This document shows positions 1-7,635 of a DNA stretch of 10,836 nucleotides, one piece after another (the first letter of the stretch is position 1; each line of letters opens with the position of its first letter). Location of the stretch: positions 1-10,836 of the forward strand of contig DASUGM010000292.1 of NCBI GenBank assembly GCA_036274055.1, written 5' to 3'. The position numbers and the translations under genes were made by a program. This stretch comes from DASUGM01 sp036274055. GTDB lineage: Bacteria; Acidobacteriota; Vicinamibacteria; Vicinamibacterales; SCN-69-37. The notes beneath the pieces were generated by a model. That model had not been told where the DNA came from. It made no database searches and saw nothing but the letters and a program-made list of their open reading frames with translations.

Positions 1-144
1 GTGTCGCGCAGTGGGGGTTCGACGTCACATTCACGCGCGTTGGCGTGCTGTCGGCCGAGGCGTTCGCGCTGTCGGTGTTGTTTCTGGCGCTCGGGACGCT
101 GGGCAATCTGCCCGGCGGATTGCTCTACGCGATGGGCAGGCGGC

Positions 145-161
<17 letters not shown>
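1..161 (+). CDS. C-terminal end of an integral membrane protein, probably flippase-like (LPG synthase TM family)
   Basis: Only the last 52 residues are present, read from base 3 to a TGA at 159-161; the 5' part lies outside the window. The peptide has a hydrophobic segment (about residues 18-45, LSVLFLALGTLGNLPGGLLY) followed by a short basic tail (MGRRPTAPR). A final membrane helix ending in a Leu-Pro-Gly-Gly-Leu-Leu-Tyr stretch recalls the lysylphosphatidylglycerol synthase transmembrane/flippase-like family, which is often found beside polyprenyl-phosphate glycosyltransferases as here. Too little is visible for a firm family call; that it is a real coding end is supported by codon usage and by the sensible convergent arrangement with the minus-strand radical SAM gene, which it overlaps by 17 bases. 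Confidence 0.5.
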
Positions 162-1206
<1,045 letters not shown>

Positions 1207-1252
1207 TTCGTGGGGCCCGGCGGCCGTGGATCGCGCCGGAAATGATGGATGC

Positions 1253-1281
1253 AGTGTACCAGACGGCCTGAAGAGGGTCAA
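1253..1281 (-). promoter_or_regulatory. Sigma-70-like promoter of the radical SAM gene
   Basis: On the minus strand TTGACC (1281-1276) is followed after exactly 17 bases by TACACT (1258-1253). The -35 matches the consensus at five of six positions and the -10 at four of six. Transcription would start near 1246, about 40 bases before the ATG at 1206. Position and spacing fit; there is no experimental support. Confidence 0.5.
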
Positions 1282-1300
1282 CGCGCGCGGCGCGTGAGCA

Positions 1301-1330
1301 TTGCCTGCGGCCGTGCCAATCGCCTATGAT
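1301..1330 (+). promoter_or_regulatory. Sigma-70-like promoter of the GT2/GT39 pair
   Basis: TTGCCT (1301-1306) and TATGAT (1325-1330) are separated by 18 bases. Start of transcription would be near 1337, so the GTG at 1387 would have a leader of about 50 bases. The promoter lies back to back with that of the radical SAM gene, the two -35 boxes being 19 bases apart, so one regulator bound between them could affect both units (inference). Confidence 0.4.
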
Positions 1331-1386
1331 CTCGGCACTTGCGGCGATCGGGCCGCGCCCTCGAGCCCACTGCGCGCGCTGAATCC

Positions 1387-2064
1387 GTGCCACCCTCCAG
1401 CATCACAGTCGTCATCCCGACCCGGGATGAAGAAGGCGGCATCGCCGAGATCATCGAGGCGGCCCGGCCCAGCTGCGACGAGATCCTCGTCATCGATGGC
1501 CACTCGAGCGATCGGACGCGCGAGATCGCGGCCGCCAGCGGCGCCCGGGTCGTCCTCGACCAGGGCAAGGGCAAGGGCGGCGCGTTGCGGCAGTCGATTA
1601 CCGAGGCGAAGGGCGACATCCTCGTCTTCATCGACGCGGACGGTTCGCACGACGCGCGCGACATCCCGGCGATGGTCGCGCCGATCAAAGCCGACCAGTT
1701 CGACATGGTCGTCGGGTCGCGCGGTCGCGGCGGCAGCGACGAACTGCACGGCACGATCGACCAGTTCATCCGCTACGTCGGGTCGCAGCTGATCATGCTG
1801 GCGATCAACTACCGCTGGAACGTCCGGCTGACCGACAGTCAGAACGGCTTCCGCGCGATCCGCCGCGACGTCGCCGCCAAGCTTGGGCTGACCTCCAACC
1901 TGACGACGATCGAGCAGGAAATCACGATGAAGGCGCTCAAGCAGGGTTACCGCGTCGGCGAGATTCCCAGCCACGAGTACGAGCGCCGTTGGGGTAAATC
2001 CAAGGTCGTCGTCTGGAAGCTCTGGTTCGCCTACCTCTGGTCGTTCGCGCGCAATATCATCTGA
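1387..2064 (+). CDS. GT2 glycosyltransferase, dolichyl/polyprenyl-phosphate mannose synthase-like
   Basis: A 225-residue GT-A enzyme of family GT2. It opens directly with the nucleotide-binding strand ITVVIPTRDEEGG (6-18), then VIDGHSSDRT (35-44), the metal- and sugar-nucleotide-binding FIDADGSHD (81-89), the acceptor-loop region TDSQNGFRAIRR (149-160) and a basic ERRWGKSK (199-206). This order is typical of DPM1-type enzymes that move a sugar, often mannose or glucose, from a nucleotide donor to a polyprenyl phosphate at the cytoplasmic face. There is no C-terminal membrane domain, as in single-domain DPM1 forms. GTG at 1387 is preferred because the fold starts a few residues later; a TTG at 1339 would add 16 low-quality residues. 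The next gene, a GT39-like membrane enzyme, begins five bases after the stop, so this protein may supply its lipid-linked donor. The exact sugar cannot be read from sequence. Confidence 0.9.
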   Translation: MPPSSITVVIPTRDEEGGIAEIIEAARPSCDEILVIDGHSSDRTREIAAASGARVVLDQGKGKGGALRQSITEAKGDILVFIDADGSHDARDIPAMVAPIKADQFDMVVGSRGRGGSDELHGTIDQFIRYVGSQLIMLAINYRWNVRLTDSQNGFRAIRRDVAAKLGLTSNLTTIEQEITMKALKQGYRVGEIPSHEYERRWGKSKVVVWKLWFAYLWSFARNII

Positions 2065-2069
2065 CCGAC

Positions 2070-3788
2070 GTGTCCGAGTTACCCCGGCGTCGGGCGCTCC
2101 TCTGGCTCTGCGTCGTCACCGCCATCGGCGGGGCGCTGCGGTTCTATCAGCTGGATTGGGGCGCGCCGTACTACCACTTCCACATCGACGAGCACTTCGT
2201 CTTCACCGGCGCCGACAACCTCCGCGTCAGCATGGAGCAGGCCGCCAACGCGCCGAAGTTCTTCATGTATTCGCCGCTGCCGATGTACCTGCTCAACGGG
2301 CTGCGGGCGATCTACGAGGTGCTCGGCCATCGGCTCGACCTGACCAACCCGCAAGACGAAATCACCTACATGGTGCTGGGCCGCGCGATCTCGGCAGCGT
2401 TTGCGACCGCCACGATTCCGCTCGTTTACGCGATCGCCGCCAGGGTCGCCGGACGGTCAGCTGGCGTGTTGTCCGCGGCCTTCCTGGCCGTGACCGTGCT
2501 CTCGCTGCGCGACGCGCATTTTTTTACCGTCGACGCTACCCTGGTGTTCTTCTGCTGCCTCACCTGGCTGGCGGCGCTTCGCGTCGCCGAACGTGGCGAC
2601 CTGGCATCGATTGTCGGCGCGGGCGTCGCTTTCGGGCTCGCGGTGCTATCGAAGTACTCCGCGGCGTTCCTCGGAGCGCCCCTGGCGCTGGCCTACCTGG
2701 TGGCGCCGGGACGGCCGACGACGCTGGCCGTGGCGCCCTGGCTGCGCTGGGGGGCGCGTGGCGCCCTGATCCTCATCGTCGCCGCAGTCGTGTTCCTGAT
2801 CGTCGATCCAATGGTCTGGCTGTACTACGCCCGGTTTCGCCAGGATGTCCGGGAGCAGATCACTGAGCCGCTGCTTGGCCTCTCGAAGCCGCAATGGCTG
2901 GGTTCGTTTGCCGACCTCCAGCATCCGCGCGCGTACTGGTTCATGAATCTGCTGTGGTGGGGACTCGGGCCGGCCCTCGAAGTCTGGGCGCTCGCGGGGC
3001 TCGTGTGGCTCTGCCTCCGCCGCACTCGACTCGCGTGGGTCAGCGTCGCCGTGCCGGTCGCGTACTTCGCGACCGCGGGAAATTCTGTCGCGCCGTTCAT
3101 CCGCTACGCGCTGCCGCTGATGCCGGCGATGGCGGTCGCCGGCGGCATCTTGAGCGCTGACCTGCTTCGCCGTCCACGTACGCGCGCCGCCGCGGTGATC
3201 GCGACGACGATAGTGCTCGCCTCGACCAGCCTCTACGCGGCGGCGTACATGAACATCTTCAGGAAGCCGGACAGCCGCGTCGCGGCTGCCGACTACATGC
3301 GCGCGCATATCCCCGCCGGCGCGGCCGTCCTGGTCGAACCGACGCACAACCTGCCGCCGACCGGGGCGTATCGCGACCAGACGGACTTCTATCGCGATTA
3401 CATGCCGTGGGATCCGTTCACCGACGAACTGCGTGAGTTTCGTCTCATCGGCATGGACAGCTACCGCTATCTGTATTCGCGCGAGCTCTCCGATGCCGAC
3501 AAGCAGCGCTACATCAACAGCCGGCTCGCCCTCGCCGACTGGATCGTGATCGACGACTACTATCTGCAGACCTATCGCCATCTGCCGGCGACGGAGCACG
3601 GCGTGATGAAGCAGTTCTATCGCGATCTGTTCAACGGCCAACTCCCCTTCCGACTGGAGCAGTCGTTCAAGACCTATCCGTCGCTGTTTGGCGTCGAGAT
3701 CAATGACGATCGCGCCGAGATGACGTTCCGGCACTTCGACCATCCGCGCATCTTCGTGTTTCGCCGCACCGGCGCCGCCGGCCGCTAG
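2070..3788 (+). CDS. GT39/ArnT-like membrane glycosyltransferase (GT-C fold)
   Basis: A 572-residue polytopic membrane protein. After a first helix (about 9-23) comes RFYQLDWGAPYYHFHIDEHF (24-43), in which Asp40-Glu41 match the acidic pair in the first outer loop of protein O-mannosyltransferase/ArnT-type enzymes, needed for catalysis with a lipid-phosphate sugar. Further helices follow, with RDAHFFTVDATLVFF and LSKYSAAF, typical of the PMT_2 family. About 170 mostly soluble residues at the C-terminus would lie in the periplasm. It should take a sugar from a polyprenyl-phosphate donor and attach it to an unknown acceptor outside the membrane. It starts with GTG five bases after the GT2 stop, without a clear ribosome site, so coupling with the GT2 gene is likely. 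It ends only three bases before the convergent regulator gene. Acceptor and sugar are unknown. Confidence 0.85.
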   Translation: MSELPRRRALLWLCVVTAIGGALRFYQLDWGAPYYHFHIDEHFVFTGADNLRVSMEQAANAPKFFMYSPLPMYLLNGLRAIYEVLGHRLDLTNPQDEITYMVLGRAISAAFATATIPLVYAIAARVAGRSAGVLSAAFLAVTVLSLRDAHFFTVDATLVFFCCLTWLAALRVAERGDLASIVGAGVAFGLAVLSKYSAAFLGAPLALAYLVAPGRPTTLAVAPWLRWGARGALILIVAAVVFLIVDPMVWLYYARFRQDVREQITEPLLGLSKPQWLGSFADLQHPRAYWFMNLLWWGLGPALEVWALAGLVWLCLRRTRLAWVSVAVPVAYFATAGNSVAPFIRYALPLMPAMAVAGGILSADLLRRPRTRAAAVIATTIVLASTSLYAAAYMNIFRKPDSRVAAADYMRAHIPAGAAVLVEPTHNLPPTGAYRDQTDFYRDYMPWDPFTDELREFRLIGMDSYRYLYSRELSDADKQRYINSRLALADWIVIDDYYLQTYRHLPATEHGVMKQFYRDLFNGQLPFRLEQSFKTYPSLFGVEINDDRAEMTFRHFDHPRIFVFRRTGAAGR

Positions 3789-3791
3789 TCC

Positions 3792-4313
3792 TCAACGCGC
3801 GCGGCGGCGCCGCGCTTCGAGCACGATGATCGTCCGTTCGCGCAGCACCGGGCCGTGCTTGCCGCGGGTCTGGCGCAGGATGTCGGCGATCTCCTGCAGC
3901 ACGCTCCGCTCGCGCGGCGACACGTCGGCAGCCGCGATCGCATCGCGGATATCGAGTTCGAGCTGCGACACCGACTGCCCGCGGTCGAGACTGATCAGCG
4001 CGCGGCCATTGCCGACCGGCACGAGCTCGACGCCGGCGATCCGACGCAGCGCCTTGACCGGGGTGACGACGATCACCGCGTGATTGCCGTAGGCGGCGAC
4101 CTCGGCGGCGCGCCGCTTGGCGATGCCGCGCCCGCCGCGGGTTTCCACCATCCGGACGATCGCGTTGCCGAGGTTGTCGTCGACCGCGTGCAAGCGCCCG
4201 ACGACGTCGTCGGGCAGCGTCACGGTGACGGCGTGCGACGGCCGCCCGAACTTCCGGGGACGGCCAGGGCCGGCTTTCAGCGGGAGAGGATGTCGAGCCA
4301 CGAGTGCGACCAT
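3792..4313 (-). CDS. Probable ribbon-helix-helix DNA-binding protein with an uncharacterised C-terminal domain
   Basis: A 173-residue protein. Residues 17-25 (GRPRKFGRP) resemble an AT-hook-like basic arm. Residues 28-57 (HAVTVTLPDDVVGRL, then HAVDDNLGNAIVRMVE) follow the pattern of a ribbon-helix-helix domain: a beta strand with alternating residues ending in LPDD, then two short helices. The remaining 110 residues, including VIVVTPVKALRRIAGVELV and the polar region around 126-150, match nothing I recognise and may sense a signal or oligomerise. ATG at 4313 is chosen because upstream codons run through an AT-rich promoter-like region; extension to 4397 would translate that region. A 24-bp AT-rich near-palindrome lies 30 bases upstream, suitable as its operator and possibly used for autoregulation. 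It diverges from the tandem lipoprotein gene, the most likely target. Fold call moderate; target is inference. Confidence 0.7.
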   Translation of the reverse strand: MVALVARHPLPLKAGPGRPRKFGRPSHAVTVTLPDDVVGRLHAVDDNLGNAIVRMVETRGGRGIAKRRAAEVAAYGNHAVIVVTPVKALRRIAGVELVPVGNGRALISLDRGQSVSQLELDIRDAIAAADVSPRERSVLQEIADILRQTRGKHGPVLRERTIIVLEARRRRAR

Positions 4314-4343
4314 TCTACTCGACGCCCGGCGGGGAGGCGCGCG

Positions 4344-4367
4344 GATAATTTTAACGTAATAATTATC
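4344..4367. promoter_or_regulatory. AT-rich 24-bp near-palindrome, candidate operator
   Basis: Half-sites GATAATT (4344-4350) and AATTATC (4361-4367) are perfect inverted copies, and the centre (4354-4357) is ACGT; ten of the twelve base pairs match overall. It stands out as an AT-rich island in GC-rich DNA between two divergent genes. On the minus strand a -10-like TAAAAT (4353-4348) lies within it, so a bound protein could block transcription of the adjacent regulator gene. It ends 19 bases before the -35 box of the lipoprotein promoter. The probable ribbon-helix-helix protein encoded next door is the natural candidate ligand (inference). Confidence 0.5.
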
Positions 4368-4386
4368 GATTAGGCACATTAATGCT

Positions 4387-4414
4387 TTGAAATTCACGCG
4401 GCGGCCGGTATTAT
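4387..4414 (+). promoter_or_regulatory. Sigma-70-like promoter of the tandem lipoprotein gene
   Basis: TTGAAA (4387-4392) and TATTAT (4409-4414), each one base from consensus, are separated by 16 bases. Transcription would start near 4421 and give a leader of about 45 bases before the ATG at 4466. This is the best promoter match in the window. Confidence 0.55.
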
Positions 4415-4454
4415 CGGACGCTCTGCATCAGGCAGGCGCTAATGACTCAACACC

Positions 4455-4460
4455 GGGGAG
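4455..4460 (+). promoter_or_regulatory. Ribosome binding site that decides the lipoprotein start
   Basis: GGGGAG lies five bases before the ATG at 4466. The in-frame ATG at 4442 has no comparable site and would put eight extra residues (MTQHRGAA) before a normal basic n-region, so the start at 4466 is preferred. Confidence 0.55.
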
Positions 4461-4465
4461 CGGCG

Positions 4466-6664
4466 ATGCGACGACAGCAATGGATGGTGGCAGTGGTCTG
4501 CATGGCGACGGTCGCGTGTGGTGGTTCCTCAGCGGGTACGCCGACCGACCCGACCCCGAACGGCCCGACGCTGACCGCCCCCGTGCCCGACGGCCCCGGC
4601 GACGCCGAGCAGCTGTCGACCCTGCGCCCGACGCTCACCGTCCGGAACGGCACGTCGAATCAGACTGCCGGCGCCAAGACCTATGAATTCCAGATTTCCG
4701 ATCGCAGCGACTTCGCCTCGCAGGCGCCGCCGACGACATTCGCCGTCGTCGTCACCCGGGCGGGCGTGGCCGAGACGCCCGACCGGACCAGCTTCACCGT
4801 CGACAGCGATCTGCAGCCGACGACGCGGTTCTACTGGCGTGCGCGGGTAACGCAGAGCGGGGCCACCTCGGCGTGGTCCTCGACACGCACGTTCAATTCG
4901 AAGCTGGTCGGCTACAACCGGAACGGCGAGTTGTACGACCCGCTCATCCACAGCGAAACGGTCGGGACGATTGTCGGTTCGACGACCTGGGTTCCCGGGC
5001 GCGGCATCCGGCTGAACGACCAGAACGCCTACGTCAGATATCAGCTGCCGCAGACGATCAGCAACGGCCAGTTCTCGGTCGAAGTCGAAGGGCTGTCGGC
5101 CAATGGCCCGGGCGCCAAGCTCAAAGTGTTCTCGATGCTGGACGGCACTGGCGATCTGCTCAACAGCAAATACCTGATGAACGTCCAGTACCGCGGCGTC
5201 AACGGCAACCCGGACAACGCGATTTCCTATAAGGCGGTCTACGGCGACGGCGACCTGAAGCTGGAGCCCGATCTGGGCACCCGGCTGGCGTCGGTGATGT
5301 CCCTGAATCCCACCGTCGCGTACCACTGGCGCGCCCTCTGGACCTCGACGCAGTTCCGGCTCGTGATCGAACAGGGCGGCATCGGCGGTCAGGTCATCTA
5401 CGACCGCAATTCCACGACCACGGTCGGCAACTACGCGCCGAGCCCCCACTTCGCTTATCTCGGCGCCAACAACGCGCCGTTCGGCGTCGAAGAAGGCACC
5501 TGGCCGGGGGTGACCTACCGAAACGTGTGGATTTCGGATCATGCGCGGCCGGCGTCGCTCGGCAGCGCGCTCTCTTCCGTTAATCGTCGAAGGACTGGAG
5601 CCATCGTGAATGGACGCGTTTCGATTCTGAGTCTGGCGATCGCGGGATCCGCGGCAGCCTGCGGCGGGTCGCAACCGACCACGCCGACACCGCCGGATAC
5701 GACGTCGGTCACACTGGCGGCGCCAGTCCCGCGGTCACCGGCAAGCGGCGCCGAGATCGCCGGGGTTCGTCCGACACTCGAAGTCGTCAACGCCGTCGCC
5801 ACTGGCGCGGTCGGCACTGTGACCTACCGGTTCGAGATCTCGGAACAAGCCGACTTCCCCGCCGGCTCTCGGACGGTGGTGATTGACAACGTCGCGCAGG
5901 GCAGCGTCAACACCTCGGCCGTAGTGTCCGTCGACCTGCAGGCGAACTTCCCGTACTTCTGGCACGCGCGCGCGAGCAACGGCACCGTCACGAGCAGCTA
6001 CAGCGGCAGCCAGTCGCTGCGCACCGAAAACAAAGGCGTTCGCAACGGCGCTTCGGTCTATGACCCGCTGACCAACGGCCAAACCGTCGCCGATCAGCGA
6101 TTCGGCGGCCACTTCGAGCCGGGCGCCAACGGCGGGTGGCAGGCTGATTCGGTCAACGACTCGCTCGACTACAACATCCCGACCTGCGCGAATTGCCGCG
6201 CCGAATTCGACGCAACCAACTTCGATCGGTCGACCTCACCGGTGGACGTGGACCTGAAGTGGTTCTCGATGGGCGACGGTTCGTCGTTCAACGACTTCGG
6301 TGCCTTCCGCGACAGTCCGTGGAAGATGCACGTCGAAAAGAAGAGCGCGGAAGCCGGAGCGGTGAAGCTGATCTGGCGCAAAGGCTGCGCAACCTCCGAC
6401 GACTGCGACAACGCCGACAACCGCCACGAAGCGGTGGCGTTCTCGCCGTCGAAGGTCTACCACTTCACGATCGAATGGGGCTCGGGTCTACTCGCGATCA
6501 ACATCTGTGAGTGGAGCGGCACCGTGTGCGGTGCCACGGTCTACAGCGCGACCGGCAACGGCACCTACGCGCCACCCAATCATCGCCTGGAGCTGGGGAC
6601 GCGGCCGCGTAGCGAGACGCTGGTTGGCGCGCGCTTCCGCAACTTCAAGGTCACGCCGCGCTAG
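4466..6664 (+). CDS. Tandem lipoprotein: two paralogous fibronectin-like plus jelly-roll-like units in one open frame
   Basis: A 732-residue open frame that looks like two lipoproteins joined end to end. Unit 1 has a signal peptide (MRRQQWMVAVVCMATVACGG, lipid-modified Cys18 predicted), a Thr/Pro linker, a fibronectin III-like domain (about 52-145, with YEFQISDRSDF and FYWRARV) and a concanavalin/LamG-like beta-rich domain (about 155-357). Unit 2 repeats this: lipoprotein signal (381-399, Cys399), TPTPP linker, fibronectin-like domain (about 432-520, YRFEISEQADF, FYW replaced by YFWHARA) and beta-rich domain (about 528-730). Shared landmarks include YDPL, LKVFSM/LKWFSM and YAPxPH/YAPPNH, so unit 2 is a diverged duplicate. 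Unit 2 has an extra Cys-rich stretch (574-577, 641-647, 681-689). Likely role: surface carbohydrate binding, not proven. No stop codon separates the units, so either the stop was lost, a sequence error hides it, or a true fusion exists. The last four bases overlap the convergent SGNH gene. Confidence 0.8.
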   Translation: MRRQQWMVAVVCMATVACGGSSAGTPTDPTPNGPTLTAPVPDGPGDAEQLSTLRPTLTVRNGTSNQTAGAKTYEFQISDRSDFASQAPPTTFAVVVTRAGVAETPDRTSFTVDSDLQPTTRFYWRARVTQSGATSAWSSTRTFNSKLVGYNRNGELYDPLIHSETVGTIVGSTTWVPGRGIRLNDQNAYVRYQLPQTISNGQFSVEVEGLSANGPGAKLKVFSMLDGTGDLLNSKYLMNVQYRGVNGNPDNAISYKAVYGDGDLKLEPDLGTRLASVMSLNPTVAYHWRALWTSTQFRLVIEQGGIGGQVIYDRNSTTTVGNYAPSPHFAYLGANNAPFGVEEGTWPGVTYRNVWISDHARPASLGSALSSVNRRRTGAIVNGRVSILSLAIAGSAAACGGSQPTTPTPPDTTSVTLAAPVPRSPASGAEIAGVRPTLEVVNAVATGAVGTVTYRFEISEQADFPAGSRTVVIDNVAQGSVNTSAVVSVDLQANFPYFWHARASNGTVTSSYSGSQSLRTENKGVRNGASVYDPLTNGQTVADQRFGGHFEPGANGGWQADSVNDSLDYNIPTCANCRAEFDATNFDRSTSPVDVDLKWFSMGDGSSFNDFGAFRDSPWKMHVEKKSAEAGAVKLIWRKGCATSDDCDNADNRHEAVAFSPSKVYHFTIEWGSGLLAINICEWSGTVCGATVYSATGNGTYAPPNHRLELGTRPRSETLVGARFRNFKVTPR
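5596..5600 (+). promoter_or_regulatory. Internal ribosome binding site for the second lipoprotein unit
   Basis: TGGAG lies five bases before an in-frame GTG at 5606, the same spacing as the site of the first unit; an AGGA (5591-5594) is just upstream. Such a site within an open frame, immediately before an internal signal peptide, supports independent translation of unit 2. Confidence 0.5.
5606..6664 (+). other. Alternative reading: second lipoprotein as a separate gene
   Basis: Starting at GTG 5606 gives a 352-residue lipoprotein with a normal signal peptide (VNGRVSILSLAIAGSAAAC, Cys19), a Thr/Pro linker, a fibronectin-like domain and a Cys-containing jelly-roll-like domain. A signal peptide in the middle of a longer protein would normally not be processed, so this separate-gene reading is biologically more natural than one 732-residue product. 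The bases 5558-5605 between the units translate into a linker without domain character, and a TAA at 5581-5583 sits one frame away, as expected if the first gene once ended there. Confidence 0.5.
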
Positions 6665-7635
6665 CGCGCCGAAGCCGACGCCGGCTTCTCGCCAAGCTTG
6701 GCGACGATGGCATCGTGAAAGGTCTTGGCGACCAGCTCAGCGCCGGCGTGATTGACGTGCAGGCCGTCGGTAATCAGCAGCGGCTCGAGCCCCAGAAATG
6801 CCTTGTAGTTGTCCACCAGCGTCGCGCCCTCTTGCGCCGCGATCTGTTGAATGAAGAAATTGGCCTCCTGGATGACCGCGATCGGGATGCGCCGCGGACC
6901 TGTCGGTCCCGGCGGCGTCAACGTGCTCAGGAAGACGTGCTGCACGCCCATCGACTTCGCTGACCGGATGAAATCACGCAGCGCAAACGCCACGTCGTTG
7001 GCGAAGTCGATGCCGAAGTTCAACAGATCGTTGTAACCGTCGAGCAACAGCAGCGCCTCGGGCCGGCGGGCCTGCAGCGCCGCCGTGAAACGCGCGTAGC
7101 TCAAGGGATCCGTGACCTTTTCGCCACCGAGGCCCTCGTTGAAGACGCTGATTTCCTGGGCCGGATAATCGGCATGCAGCATCATCTGCAGCTGTGCCGG
7201 ATACGCGAACGCCGGATCTGCCAGCAGGTGACCAACGCGCATCGAGGCCAGGCCGTCGACCCCTTCGGTCATGCTGTCGCCGAAGGCCATGAACTTCGTG
7301 GCGTTCAATTTCAGCGCGGTCAACGTCACGTTGAACGTGCACTGGGCGCGCCGCGCCTGCGCATCGACGGCGCTACACGTCACCGTCGTCGTCTGCCCCG
7401 CCGGAAACAGCGCGCCGGACGCCAGGGAGCAGGTGACGTTGACCGGCGGCGTGCCGCCGCTGACGGTTGCGGACGGATACGTGACCGCGACCTCGGTACC
7501 GAAACTCGAGGCCGAGATGTTGGCAGGACATGACAGCGACGGGCCATCGGCAGGTGGCGTCGGACCACTCGGAGGATTGGCGCCGCACGCGGCCGTCGCC
7601 AACAGGGCGATGGCCAGAGCACATATGCGTTTCAT
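6661..7635 (-). CDS. SGNH/GDSL-family hydrolase lipoprotein with an N-terminal HYR domain
   Basis: A 324-residue exported protein. The signal peptide MKRICALAIALLATAAC predicts lipid attachment at Cys17, followed by a Pro-rich linker. Residues about 34-106 form a HYR (hyalin repeat, Ig-like) domain with SCPANISA, PPVNVTCS and VTCSAVDAQAR and four cysteines (36, 69, 87, 99). The catalytic SGNH domain has block I GDS (119-121, nucleophile Ser121), block II around NEGLGGE (166-172), block III GYND (200-203) and block V DGLH (290-293, Asp290 and His293), so the triad is complete. It probably removes acyl groups from a surface polymer or lipid; the substrate is unknown. ATG at 7635 is favoured since its first bases overlap the previous gene's stop as ATGA, implying translational coupling; a start at 7656 adds seven residues before the signal peptide. 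Its stop shares CTAG with the convergent lipoprotein gene. Confidence 0.88.
   Translation of the reverse strand: MKRICALAIALLATAACGANPPSGPTPPADGPSLSCPANISASSFGTEVAVTYPSATVSGGTPPVNVTCSLASGALFPAGQTTTVTCSAVDAQARRAQCTFNVTLTALKLNATKFMAFGDSMTEGVDGLASMRVGHLLADPAFAYPAQLQMMLHADYPAQEISVFNEGLGGEKVTDPLSYARFTAALQARRPEALLLLDGYNDLLNFGIDFANDVAFALRDFIRSAKSMGVQHVFLSTLTPPGPTGPRRIPIAVIQEANFFIQQIAAQEGATLVDNYKAFLGLEPLLITDGLHVNHAGAELVAKTFHDAIVAKLGEKPASASAR

Noticed and set aside
1207..1281. N-terminal extension of the radical SAM gene to TTG 1281
   Set aside because: The start would coincide with the -35 box of the best promoter for the gene, and the extension has no family character.
2519..2525. Run of seven T in the GT39-like gene, considered as a frameshift or slippage site
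   Set aside because: It encodes two Phe in the right frame, and neither alternative frame continues with a meaningful protein.
2646..3743. 365-codon minus-strand open frame inside the GT39-like gene
   Set aside because: Antisense shadow with no recognisable motif; the plus strand carries a membrane protein with the family's acidic motif.
3789..3830. GC-rich inverted sequence (around GCGCGGCGGCGCCGCGC) after the GT39-like gene, considered as a terminator
   Set aside because: No T-run follows it and it encodes the Arg-rich C-terminus of the regulator gene, so base composition explains it.
4529..5674. 381-codon minus-strand open frame opposite the tandem lipoprotein
   Set aside because: Low-complexity Arg/Val-rich translation without signal or domain; the plus strand has promoter, ribosome site and lipobox.
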